Below, in pieces: positions 37,700 through 45,464 of a DNA stretch of 64,000 nt. The notes under the pieces were generated by a model. The model was not told the origin of the DNA. It ran no database searches and worked only from the letters and a program-made list of their open reading frames with translations. Each line of letters starts with the position of its first letter. Positions within the stretch are counted from its first letter, which is position 1. The stretch comes from Mycolicibacterium rutilum (GTDB lineage Bacteria > Actinomycetota > Actinomycetes > Mycobacteriales > Mycobacteriaceae), in the NCBI RefSeq assembly GCF_900108565.1, contig NZ_LT629971.1, forward strand, positions 2,914,001 through 2,978,000, in the 5' to 3' direction. Position numbers and translations under genes: made by a program.

Positions 37700-39784
37700 T
37701 CAGCGCTGCGCCTGCGCGGCGGCGTCCTCGGCGGCGCGCCGGAAACCACCGTCGGAGTAGCGCTGAGACACCTCGGCCAACGCCGCGGCGTCCCTGGCGA
37801 GCAGCGCCTGGCCGTGCGACAACGCCAACTGTCCGAGAGCACAGTCGCATTCGGCGCCGACCCGGGCGATCGCGTCGAGCGCCCGTGCGTCGCCCAGCCG
37901 GACCGCGTCCATCAGCGCACGCAGTGCCACCGCGCGTTGGCCGCCGCGTTCGGCGCTGCGGACGGCGTCGCGCGCCGCCGCCACCGCGCCGTGCTCGTCG
38001 CGGCGCGCCGACATCGTCCACGCCCGTGCAAGGGCCAATTCGGGAGCGAACAGCATCGACTTCAACCCGTGCCGAGATTCCGCCCGAGCCAACGCTTTTC
38101 CGGCCTCGACCGTCGCGCCGAGCTGGCCGAGCGCCTGCGCCAGCAGCATCCAGGCCAGTGGGCCCCACGAGTAACCGGTCGGTGTCAGCGCGGTCGCGGC
38201 GTGCCGCAGCAGGCGCACCGCCTCGTCGAGCTCGCCGCGGGCGATCAGCACATCGGCCACCAGCACCTCGCCGATCGCGCGGCCGGGCTGCTGTAGCTGG
38301 GCCAGATCGGCGAGCCGCTGCGCGAGTTCCTGCGCCCGGTCCAGTCGCCCGGCCATCACCAGCGCGGTGGTCTGCCCGTAACCGCTGGTGAACCGCAGCA
38401 GCCCGGGATGCCCGGCGGCGATCGCGCGGTCGGCGAACGGGTCGACGTCGGTGAACCGGCCGGTGCGCGCCGAGCTCAGCGCCGCCGCGGCCGCCGCCCA
38501 GCCGACCGCGGTGTCGTCGGCGGCCGGCGAAGCCAGCACGTCGCCGGCGATCTCGAGCGCCCGCGCCGGGTTGCCCGCGTTCATCGCGAACGTCGCCGAC
38601 AGGGCGTCCAGCGTGGTGTGCGCGGTCGGCGATGAGACCCGGTTGCGCGTCGCGCGCAGGAACGCGGTGGCGCGCTCGGGCTCCGAGAGCATCCAGAACT
38701 GGTTGGCCGCGCGCGGCAGCGCCCACGCCATCAGCTCGGTGTCCGACAGCGACGCGGTGTCGACCTCGTCGAGCACCGCGTCGGCCTCGCGACCGCGGCC
38801 CTGCCAGGCCAGCGCGTAGGCCAACGTCAGCCGTGTCGACAGCTGCGGTGCATGCTGCAGCGCGGCGCGGGCGAGGCGTTCGCTGAGCACCAGATCGCCG
38901 AGGCGCAGCGCCTCGGCGGCCGAGGCGGCCAGGTCGGCAGACGGTTGGGGGCTGTCGCTGTCGAGCGCGAGCACCGCGACGCGCAGCCGCCCGATCACGC
39001 CGAGCGTGGGCCGTCCGGCGAGCAGGTCGACGAGCTCACCACGCAGCCGCCGTAACTCGGGACCGCCCAGCGCGTCTCGCACCGCGTCGGCGAACAGCGG
39101 GTGCGCAGGCCGCAGCCGGTCGTCGTCCACGACGACCGCGCCCTCGGCGACCGCCTCCTCGACCGCCGCGCGCCCGACGAGCGCCTCGATCTCCGCGAGC
39201 GGCAGCGGGTCGTCGACCGCCAGGTACGACAGCACGCGGTGCGCGTCCGCGGGCAGCGCCGCGACGAACTCCTCGACCAGGGTCGCCAGCCTGCTGTCGT
39301 CATGGCCGGGCGGCGAGAGCTCCACCCGCTCGAGCAGCCCGTCATCCCACAGCCGCGAAATGTCCTCGGACACCACGCCGTTGGGCGCGACCGTGAGAAT
39401 CAGCGTCGCGGCGCCGCTGACCGCCAGCTGATGCACCAGCGCCGCGGACAGCGTGTCGAGCAGGTGTGCGTCGTCGACGACGAGCAGCCGGCCGTCGCCC
39501 AGGGCGTCCCGGGCGGTCTGCAGCACGTCGGCGGTCTTGCCGCTGTCGGGCACCTCGATCAGATGGCTGACCGCCGCGAACGGCACCGCGGCCATCGGCG
39601 TCGTCGCGCGCACCCAGTCCGCCCGCGGATAGCCCGCCCCGAACCGCTCGACCGCCATGCGCGCCAGCGTCGACTTGCCCACACCGGCCGGCCCGATCAG
39701 CACGGCTCCGGCCCGCTTGTGCAGCCCGGCCTCGATCACCTCGAGTGCCGGTTCGGGCGGCGAGATGACCCACTCAATCGGCAC
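37700..39784 (-). CDS. AAA/STAND-type ATPase, LuxR/MalT-like but without a C-terminal HTH
   Basis: 694 residues. The N-terminal NTPase has Walker A LIGPAGVGKSTLA (about 29-41) and Walker B LLVVDDAHLLD (about 99-109). From about 270 onward there are helical TPR-like repeats (LVLSERLARAALQHAPQLST, AGRLDRAQELAQRLADLAQL and others), the layout of large LuxR-family (LAL/MalT) regulators. Those normally end in a DNA-binding LuxR HTH, but this protein stops after FRRAAEDAAAQAQR and only 57 bp separate it from the next gene, so the HTH is missing. GTG 39784 is 7 nt from a TAGACT -10 box. It lies upstream of the EspC-like gene on the same strand. Confidence 0.8.
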   Translation of the reverse strand: MPIEWVISPPEPALEVIEAGLHKRAGAVLIGPAGVGKSTLARMAVERFGAGYPRADWVRATTPMAAVPFAAVSHLIEVPDSGKTADVLQTARDALGDGRLLVVDDAHLLDTLSAALVHQLAVSGAATLILTVAPNGVVSEDISRLWDDGLLERVELSPPGHDDSRLATLVEEFVAALPADAHRVLSYLAVDDPLPLAEIEALVGRAAVEEAVAEGAVVVDDDRLRPAHPLFADAVRDALGGPELRRLRGELVDLLAGRPTLGVIGRLRVAVLALDSDSPQPSADLAASAAEALRLGDLVLSERLARAALQHAPQLSTRLTLAYALAWQGRGREADAVLDEVDTASLSDTELMAWALPRAANQFWMLSEPERATAFLRATRNRVSSPTAHTTLDALSATFAMNAGNPARALEIAGDVLASPAADDTAVGWAAAAAALSSARTGRFTDVDPFADRAIAAGHPGLLRFTSGYGQTTALVMAGRLDRAQELAQRLADLAQLQQPGRAIGEVLVADVLIARGELDEAVRLLRHAATALTPTGYSWGPLAWMLLAQALGQLGATVEAGKALARAESRHGLKSMLFAPELALARAWTMSARRDEHGAVAAARDAVRSAERGGQRAVALRALMDAVRLGDARALDAIARVGAECDCALGQLALSHGQALLARDAAALAEVSQRYSDGGFRRAAEDAAAQAQR

Positions 39785-39790
39785 CGCCGG

Positions 39791-39796
39791 AGTCTA
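39791..39796 (-). promoter_or_regulatory. -10 box of the AAA ATPase gene (leaderless)
   Basis: Minus-strand TAGACT, 6 nt, then GTG 39784. The divergent LOG gene starts at 39806, so its -10 (TATGGC at 39795-39800 is the best fit) overlaps this box. Confidence 0.5.
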
Positions 39797-39805
39797 TGGC
39801 AGTTT

Positions 39806-40384
39806 GTGCTCGTGTCCGGCGAAACCGACCGCCAGTGGGCGGTGTGTGTGTACTGCGCGTCGGGTCCGACGCACCCCGAGTTGCTGGCCCTGGCCGCCGA
39901 GGTCGGCAGCGCCATCGCCGACCGGAACTGGTCGCTGGTGTCCGGCGGCGGGAACGTCTCGGCGATGGGCGCGCTCGCGGAGGCGGCCAGGAGCCGCGGC
40001 GGGCACACCGTCGGGGTGATCCCCAAGGCGCTGGTGCACCGCGAGGTCGCCGACGTCGACGCCGACGAACTCGTCGTCACCGACACCATGCGCGAACGCA
40101 AACAGGTGATGGAGGACCGCGCCGACGCGTTCATCGCGCTGCCCGGCGGCATCGGCACCCTCGAGGAACTGTTCGAGGCCTGGACAGCGGGCTATTTGGG
40201 TATGCATGACAAGCCGGTGGTGCTGCTCGACCCGGTCGGGCATTACGACGGGCTACTGGTCTGGTTGCGCGGTCTGGTCGACGGCGGGTACGTCGCCCAG
40301 GCCGCGCTCGACCGCCTGATCGTCGTCACGGATGTCGAGTCGGCGCTGGCGGCGAGTGCACCGCGCCGTGACCGTGATCACTAG
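39806..40384 (+). CDS. LOG family protein (cytokinin riboside phosphoribohydrolase-like)
   Basis: 192 residues with the Rossmann-like LOG fold and the diagnostic motif LPGGIGTLEELFEAW (PGGxGTxxE). The earlier SGGGNVSAMGALAEAARSRGG and TDTMRERKQVMEDRADAF also match. M. tuberculosis Rv1205 makes cytokinins that are degraded by the host-exposed proteasome substrate pathway, and here the biochemical role is likely 5'-phosphoribohydrolase. GTG 39806 or GTG 39812 are both possible starts. It is divergent from the AAA gene with 21 bp between starts and precedes fadD6 as in M. tuberculosis. Confidence 0.9.
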   Translation: MLVSGETDRQWAVCVYCASGPTHPELLALAAEVGSAIADRNWSLVSGGGNVSAMGALAEAARSRGGHTVGVIPKALVHREVADVDADELVVTDTMRERKQVMEDRADAFIALPGGIGTLEELFEAWTAGYLGMHDKPVVLLDPVGHYDGLLVWLRGLVDGGYVAQAALDRLIVVTDVESALAASAPRRDRDH

Positions 40385-40423
40385 GGTGTTGCGACAAACG
40401 AACAGCGGAGGGACGAACGCGAC

Positions 40424-42235
40424 ATGACCGATCAGAAGTCTGGAACCCGCAGCAGCGTCGGGTTACTGGACATCGCCGCCCAGGTGCCCGGGCTGATCCT
40501 CGACGTGCCGACGATCCTGCGCGGCGTGGTCACCGGTTTCGGTGCCCGACCGTCGGCCAAGACGTCGATCGGCAAGGTGTTCCAGGAACGCGCCGCCCGC
40601 CACGCCGACAAACTGTTCCTCAGGTTCGGCGACGAGCGGATCACCTATCGCGAGGCCAACGAGACGGTCAACCGCTACGCCGCGGTGCTGGCGGCCAAGG
40701 GCGTCGGGCACGGCGACGTCGTCGGCATCATGTTGCGCAACAGCCCGGAGTCGGTGCTGCTGATGCTCGCGACGGTCAAGTGCGGCGCCGTCGCCGGCAT
40801 GATCAACTACCACCAGCGCGGCGACGTCCTCGACCACAGCCTTGGGCTGCTCAAGGCCACCGTCGTCGTCGCCGACACCGACTTCGTCGAACCGATCACC
40901 GAGTCCGGCGCCGACACCGACGGGCTCATCACCGTCGACGAGATGAAGCGGCTGGCCGCCACCGCACCCACGACCAACCCGGCGACGGCGTCGGCGGTGC
41001 TGGCCAAGGACAAGGCGTTCTACATCTTCACCTCCGGCACCACCGGGATGCCGAAGGCCAGCGTGATGACGCACTACCGCTGGCTGCGGGCGCTGGCCGG
41101 CTTCGGCGGTATGGGCATGCGGTTGACCAGCAACGACACCCTGTACTGCTGCCTGCCGCTGTACCACAACAACGCGCTGACGGTCGCCCTGTCCTCGGTG
41201 CTGAACTCGGGTGCGACGCTGGCGCTGGGCAAGTCGTTCTCGGCGTCGAAGTTCTGGGACGACGTCATCCGCTACGACGCGACCGCGTTCGTCTACATCG
41301 GCGAGATCTGCACCTACCTGCTCAACCAGCCGCCCAAGGACACCGACCGCAAACACAAGGTGCGGGTCATCGGCGGCAACGGCCTGCGCCCGGCGATCTG
41401 GGACGACTTCACCGAGCGGTTCGGCATCGACCGGGTCTGCGAGTTCTACGCGGCCAGCGAGGGCAACACCGCGTTCGTCAACTTCTTCAACCTCGACAAG
41501 ACCACCGGCATCTGCCCGACGCCGGTGGCGTTCGTCGAGTACGACCCCGACAGCGGCGACCCGCTGCGCGACGACAAGGGCCGGGTCAAGAAGGTCAAGA
41601 GCGGCGAGCCCGGACTGCTGCTGTCGAAGGTGAGCAACTTCCAGCCGTTCGACGGCTACACCGACGAGAAAGAGTCGGAAAAGAAGTTGGTGCGCAACGC
41701 TTTCCGCGACGGCGACGTGTGGTTCAACACCGGCGACCTGATGCGGTCGCAGGGGTTCGGGCACGCGGCGTTCACCGACCGGCTCGGCGACACGTTCCGG
41801 TGGAAGGGCGAGAACGTGGCCACCACCGAGGTGGAGGCCGCGCTGTCGACCGATCCTCAGATCGAGGAGGCCACGGTGTTCGGCGTCGAGGTCGAGGGCG
41901 CCGGCGGGCGCGCCGGCATGGCGGCCATCCAGCTCAAGGAGGGCGAGGAGTTCGACGGCAAGGCGCTGGCCAAGGCCGCCTACGACAAGCTGCCCGGCTA
42001 CGCGGTGCCGCTGTTCGTGCGGGTGGTCAAGGAGTTGGCGCACACCTCGACGTTCAAGAGCCAGAAGGGCGACCTGCGCAAGGAGGGCTACGGCGGCACC
42101 ACCGGCGAGGGCGACGAGGACGCGGGTTCGATCGAGGACCCGATCTACGTGCTGGCCGGCCGCGACGAGGGCTACGTCGAGTTCTACGACGAGTACCCGC
42201 AGGAAGTCGCCGACGGCAAGAAGCCCAAGAGCTGA
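40424..42235 (+). CDS. fadD6: Long-chain acyl-CoA synthetase FadD6
   Basis: 603-residue ANL ligase of the very-long-chain/FATP-like type, activating fatty acids to acyl-CoA at the membrane. AMP-binding motif IFTSGTTGMPKASV (about residues 203-216), CEFYAASEGN, WFNTGDL and FRWKGENVATTEVE are present. ATG 40424 follows GGAGGG at about 12 nt. Counterpart Rv1206. folP2 begins 28 bp downstream but has its own promoter. Confidence 0.93.
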   Translation: MTDQKSGTRSSVGLLDIAAQVPGLILDVPTILRGVVTGFGARPSAKTSIGKVFQERAARHADKLFLRFGDERITYREANETVNRYAAVLAAKGVGHGDVVGIMLRNSPESVLLMLATVKCGAVAGMINYHQRGDVLDHSLGLLKATVVVADTDFVEPITESGADTDGLITVDEMKRLAATAPTTNPATASAVLAKDKAFYIFTSGTTGMPKASVMTHYRWLRALAGFGGMGMRLTSNDTLYCCLPLYHNNALTVALSSVLNSGATLALGKSFSASKFWDDVIRYDATAFVYIGEICTYLLNQPPKDTDRKHKVRVIGGNGLRPAIWDDFTERFGIDRVCEFYAASEGNTAFVNFFNLDKTTGICPTPVAFVEYDPDSGDPLRDDKGRVKKVKSGEPGLLLSKVSNFQPFDGYTDEKESEKKLVRNAFRDGDVWFNTGDLMRSQGFGHAAFTDRLGDTFRWKGENVATTEVEAALSTDPQIEEATVFGVEVEGAGGRAGMAAIQLKEGEEFDGKALAKAAYDKLPGYAVPLFVRVVKELAHTSTFKSQKGDLRKEGYGGTTGEGDEDAGSIEDPIYVLAGRDEGYVEFYDEYPQEVADGKKPKS

Positions 42236-42250
42236 GCTCTCGCCCGGCCG

Positions 42251-42256
42251 TAGCCT
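42251..42256 (+). promoter_or_regulatory. -10 box of folP2-gpgS (leaderless)
   Basis: TAGCCT, 7 nt, then the GTG at 42264. Confidence 0.5.
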
Positions 42257-42263
42257 GGACACC

Positions 42264-43136
42264 GTGAGGACCTTCTGCGGTCGGCCGGTCGCCGCTGACC
42301 GGGCGCTGATCATGGCGATCGTGAACCGGACGCCGGACTCGTTCTACGACCGCGGCGCCGCGTTCACCGACGAGGCCGCCAAGGCCGCCGCGCAGCGCGT
42401 GATCGAGGAGGGCGCCGACGTCGTCGACGTGGGCGGGGTCAAGGCTGGTCCGGGCACGCTGGTCGACGCCGACGAGGAAGTGGCGCGCGTCGTCCCGTTC
42501 ATCGAGTGGCTGCGCGGCACCTATCCCGATCAGTTGATCAGCGTCGACACCTGGCGCGCGTCGGTGGCCAAACAGGCCTGCGCGGCCGGTGCCGACCTGA
42601 TCAACGACACCTGGGCCGGCCACGACCCGGCGCTGCCGGAGGTGGCCGCCGAGTTCGGCGCGGGCCTGGTGTGTTCGCACACCGGCGGCGCGCTGCCGCG
42701 CACCCGCCCGTTCCGGGTCAACTACGGCATCACCGAGCGCGGCGTCGTCGACGATGTGATCGCCGAGGTGACCGCGGCCGCCGCGCGCGCGGTCGCCGCG
42801 GGGGTGGCCCGAGACGCCGTCCTGATCGACCCGACCCACGATTTCGGCAAGAACACTTATCACGGTCTTACTTTGTTGCGCCACGTAAAAGAGCTTGTAA
42901 ACACTGGATGGCCCGTCCTGATGGCGCTGAGCAACAAAGATTTCGTCGGGGAAACTCTGGGTGTGGGTTTGACCGAACGCCTCGAGGGCACCCTCGCTGC
43001 TACCGCGTTGGCAGCAGCGCAGGGGGCGGCGATGTTTCGAGTGCACGAGGTCGGACCGACACGACGCGTTCTAGAAATGGTCGCGTCGATCCAGGGCGGG
43101 CGGCCGCCGACGCGCACGGTGAGGGGACTGGCATGA
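42264..43136 (+). CDS. folP2: Dihydropteroate synthase-like protein FolP2
   Basis: 290-residue TIM barrel of the DHPS family: ALIMAIVNRTPDSFYDRG near the N terminus, DVVDVGGVKAGPG, LISVDTWRAS, LINDTWAG and the C-terminal RVHEVGPTRRVLEMV. In mycobacteria FolP1 is the true sulfonamide-target DHPS. FolP2 homologues (Rv1207) complement poorly and their role is unclear, possibly linked to the coupled gpgS. GTG 42264 sits at leaderless spacing. From about 42853 to 43083 the codon choice changes abruptly (ACT, CTT, GTA, AAA, GGA, CTA) although the protein sequence stays family-like. Stop and gpgS start overlap by 4 nt. Confidence 0.93.
   Translation: MRTFCGRPVAADRALIMAIVNRTPDSFYDRGAAFTDEAAKAAAQRVIEEGADVVDVGGVKAGPGTLVDADEEVARVVPFIEWLRGTYPDQLISVDTWRASVAKQACAAGADLINDTWAGHDPALPEVAAEFGAGLVCSHTGGALPRTRPFRVNYGITERGVVDDVIAEVTAAAARAVAAGVARDAVLIDPTHDFGKNTYHGLTLLRHVKELVNTGWPVLMALSNKDFVGETLGVGLTERLEGTLAATALAAAQGAAMFRVHEVGPTRRVLEMVASIQGGRPPTRTVRGLA
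42853..43083 (+). other. Segment of atypical codon use inside folP2
   Basis: About 230 bp with many A/T-ending synonymous codons (for example AAC ACT TAT CAC GGT CTT ACT), flanked on both sides by almost exclusively G/C-ending codons. The encoded residues remain conserved DHPS sequence. Confidence 0.75.
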
Positions 43137-44080
43137 CACTCACACCCGAATTGCCAACGACCGAAGTCGTCACCGCACGGTGGCTGGCCGAGCACAGCTG
43201 GAGCCGGCCGACGTGGACGATCGCCGAACTCGAGGCCGCCAAGAAGGGCCGCACCGTCTCGGTGGTGCTGCCGGCGCTCAACGAGGAGGAGACCGTCGGC
43301 AGCGTGGTCGAGACGATCACGCCGCTGCTCGGCGGGCTCGTCGACGAGCTGATCGTGCTGGACTCCGGGTCCACCGACGACACCGAGATCCGCGCCGTGG
43401 CCGCGGGCGCCCGGGTGGTCAGCCGCGAGGTCGCGCTGCCCGAGGTGGCACCGCAACCGGGCAAGGGCGAGGTGCTGTGGCGCTCGCTGGCCGCCACCAC
43501 CGGCGACCTGATCGTGTTCGTCGACTCGGACCTGATCGATCCCGACCCGATGTTCGTGCCCAAGCTGCTGGGCCCGCTGCTGACCACCGACGGCGTGCAC
43601 TTCGTCAAGGGCTTCTACCGCCGGCCGCTCAAGGTCAGCGGCAGCCAGGACGCCAACGGCGGCGGCCGGGTCACCGAACTGGTGGCGCGCCCGCTGCTGG
43701 CGTCGCTGCGGCCCGAGCTCAGCTGCATCCTGCAGCCGCTCGGCGGTGAGTACGCCGGCACCCGCGAATTGCTGACCTCGGTGCCGTTCGCGCCGGGCTA
43801 CGGCGTGGAGATCGGGCTGCTCATCGACGCCTACGACCGGCTCGGGCTGGACGGCATCGCGCAGGTGAACCTCGGCGTGCGCACGCACCGCAACCGGCCG
43901 CTGACCGAGCTGGCCTCGATGAGCAGGCAGGTCATCGCCACGCTGCTGTCGCGGTGCGGGGTGCCCGACTCGGGGGTGGGGCTGACCCAGTTCTTCGCCG
44001 ACGGCGACGACTACACGACGCGCACGTCGGGGGTGTCGCTGGCCGACCGGCCGCCGATGAGCACGTTGCGCCCGCGCTGA
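43133..44080 (+). CDS. gpgS: Glucosyl-3-phosphoglycerate synthase
   Basis: GT-A glycosyltransferase (GT81, 315 aa) that transfers glucose from a nucleotide donor to 3-phosphoglycerate, the first step of methylglucose lipopolysaccharide synthesis. Landmarks: VSVVLPALNEEETVG, the donor/metal motif VFVDSDLIDPDP (DxD, about residues 128-139), GGEYAGTRELL and GVEIGLLIDAYDR. ATG 43133 overlaps the folP2 stop (ATGA), so translation is coupled. Counterpart Rv1208. Confidence 0.95.
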   Translation: MTLTPELPTTEVVTARWLAEHSWSRPTWTIAELEAAKKGRTVSVVLPALNEEETVGSVVETITPLLGGLVDELIVLDSGSTDDTEIRAVAAGARVVSREVALPEVAPQPGKGEVLWRSLAATTGDLIVFVDSDLIDPDPMFVPKLLGPLLTTDGVHFVKGFYRRPLKVSGSQDANGGGRVTELVARPLLASLRPELSCILQPLGGEYAGTRELLTSVPFAPGYGVEIGLLIDAYDRLGLDGIAQVNLGVRTHRNRPLTELASMSRQVIATLLSRCGVPDSGVGLTQFFADGDDYTTRTSGVSLADRPPMSTLRPR

Positions 44081-44136
44081 GTCCTCTGCGGCGGCTCGAC
44101 GCCCGGATGTCGGCGCGCTGAGGCAGTATCGATGAC

Positions 44137-44502
44137 GTGACCCTGGTTCTGCTGTATCTGGTCGTCCTGGTCCTCATCGCGGTCGTGCTGTTCGCCTTGG
44201 GCAGCGTGCTGTTCGGGCGGGGTGAGCCGCTGCCGCCGCTGCCGCGCGAGACCACCGCCACCGTGCTGCCCGCATCCGGGGTGACGGGCGCCGACGTCGA
44301 CGCGCTCAAGTTCACCCAGACGCTGCGCGGCTACAAGACCAGCGAGGTCGATTGGGTGCTCGACCGGCTGGGCGCCGAACTCGACCAGCTCCGTGGGCAG
44401 CTCACCACGCTGCGGGCGGCGTACGGGATCGAGGACGCCGACGAGGCTGCCCCCGAGGAGGGCGCGCACGCGCTGCCCGCCACGCAGGAGAGCGAGGCGT
44501 GA
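44137..44502 (+). CDS. Membrane-anchored DivIVA-domain protein
   Basis: 121 residues: one N-terminal membrane helix (TLVLLYLVVLVLIAVVLFALGSVLF) and a short DivIVA-like segment (DVDALKFTQTLRGYKTSEVDWVLDRLGAELDQL, about residues 52-84), then an acidic end. The DivIVA/SepIVA-type motif suggests recruitment to curved or septal membrane, but this is a minimal version. It matches the slot of Rv1209. GTG 44137, and the stop overlaps tag by GTGA. Confidence 0.82.
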   Translation: MTLVLLYLVVLVLIAVVLFALGSVLFGRGEPLPPLPRETTATVLPASGVTGADVDALKFTQTLRGYKTSEVDWVLDRLGAELDQLRGQLTTLRAAYGIEDADEAAPEEGAHALPATQESEA

Positions 44503-45113
44503 CCGCGGCCGCGCCGGCCCGGGCCGAGCCCGACGGCCGGGTGCGCTGCGCCTGGATCGACGAATCCCGGCTCGCGCCCGCCGATTTCGTGCTCTACCGC
44601 GACTACCACGACACCGAATGGGGCCAGCCGCTGCGGGGTGCGCAGGCGTTGTTCGAGCGGGTCAGCCTCGAGGCGTTCCAGAGCGGGCTGTCGTGGCTGA
44701 TCATCCTGCGCAAGCGGGACAACTTCCGGCGCGCCTTCCACGGCTTCGACATCGACCGCGTCGCCCGCTACACCGAGCGGGACGTCACGCGGCTGATGGC
44801 CGACACCGGCATCGTGCGCAACCGCGCCAAGGTCGAGGCCACCATTGCCAACGCCCGCGCCGCCGTCGCACTGGCCGACGACGGCGTCGACCTGGGCGAG
44901 CTGCTGTGGTCGTTCGCCCCGCCGCCGCGGCCCCGGCCCGCCGACTTCGACTCCATCCCGGCCATCACACCGGAGTCCACCGCGATGGCCAAGGAACTCA
45001 AGCGCCGCGGGTTCCGCTTCGTCGGGCCGACGACGGCCTACGCGCTGATGCAGGCGACCGGGATGGTCGACGACCACACCGCCGACTGCTGGGTGCCGGC
45101 ACCGCGCCGGTGA
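44499..45113 (+). CDS. tag: DNA-3-methyladenine glycosylase I
   Basis: 204-residue Tag family glycosylase that removes 3-methyladenine from alkylated DNA. It has the family's VRCAWIDES start (Cys zinc ligand), YHDTEWGQPL, FERVSLEAFQSGLSWLIILRKR, the HhH-like GFRFVGPTTAYALMQATGMVDDH and the final zinc ligands in DDHTADCW. The GTG at 44499 overlaps the upstream stop. Counterpart tagA, Rv1210. The short C-terminal PAPRR follows the conserved W. Confidence 0.94.
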   Translation: MTAAAPARAEPDGRVRCAWIDESRLAPADFVLYRDYHDTEWGQPLRGAQALFERVSLEAFQSGLSWLIILRKRDNFRRAFHGFDIDRVARYTERDVTRLMADTGIVRNRAKVEATIANARAAVALADDGVDLGELLWSFAPPPRPRPADFDSIPAITPESTAMAKELKRRGFRFVGPTTAYALMQATGMVDDHTADCWVPAPRR

Positions 45114-45148
45114 CGTCGGCGGGGCCGCCGCGACCGTCATAGCCGGGT

Positions 45149-45163
45149 CTTTGCACACCAAAG
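45149..45163. promoter_or_regulatory. Small inverted repeat upstream of the DUF3117 gene
   Basis: CTTTG-CACAC-CAAAG, 125 bp before the ATG, close to the -10-like TAGGGA and ACAATA hexamers (45172-45182). Possible operator. Confidence 0.35.
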
Positions 45164-45287
45164 CTCGCGGATAGGGAACAATAGGGGAAGTTCAGATGCA
45201 GTTCAGTGCCGGGAGCTGTCAAACGGGTGGGCAGTCTCGGCCCCGACCGAGCCCCTCGCGGGCCGGCTCATGTGGAGGGAGCACTCG

Positions 45288-45455
45288 ATGGCGGCGATGA
45301 AGCCCCGGACCGGCGACGGTCCACTGGAAGCAACCAAGGAGGGGCGCGGCATCGTGATGCGGGTACCACTGGAAGGCGGTGGCCGACTGGTCGTCGAGCT
45401 CACGCCGGACGAAGCCGCCGCACTCGGCGAGGAACTGAAGAACGTCACCAGCTAG
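45288..45455 (+). CDS. DUF3117 family protein (55 aa)
   Basis: MAAMKPRTGDGPLEATKEGR followed by GIVMRVPLEGGGRLVVELTP, nearly identical to Rv1211 as I recall it and strongly conserved across actinobacteria. ATG 45288 has GGAGGG about 9 nt upstream. An in-frame upstream start would add MWREHS, but the ribosome site argues against it. Function is unknown. Such conservation in a 55-residue protein points to a core role. It converges with glgM. Confidence 0.92.
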   Translation: MAAMKPRTGDGPLEATKEGRGIVMRVPLEGGGRLVVELTPDEAAALGEELKNVTS

Positions 45456-45464
45456 GTGTAGGTC

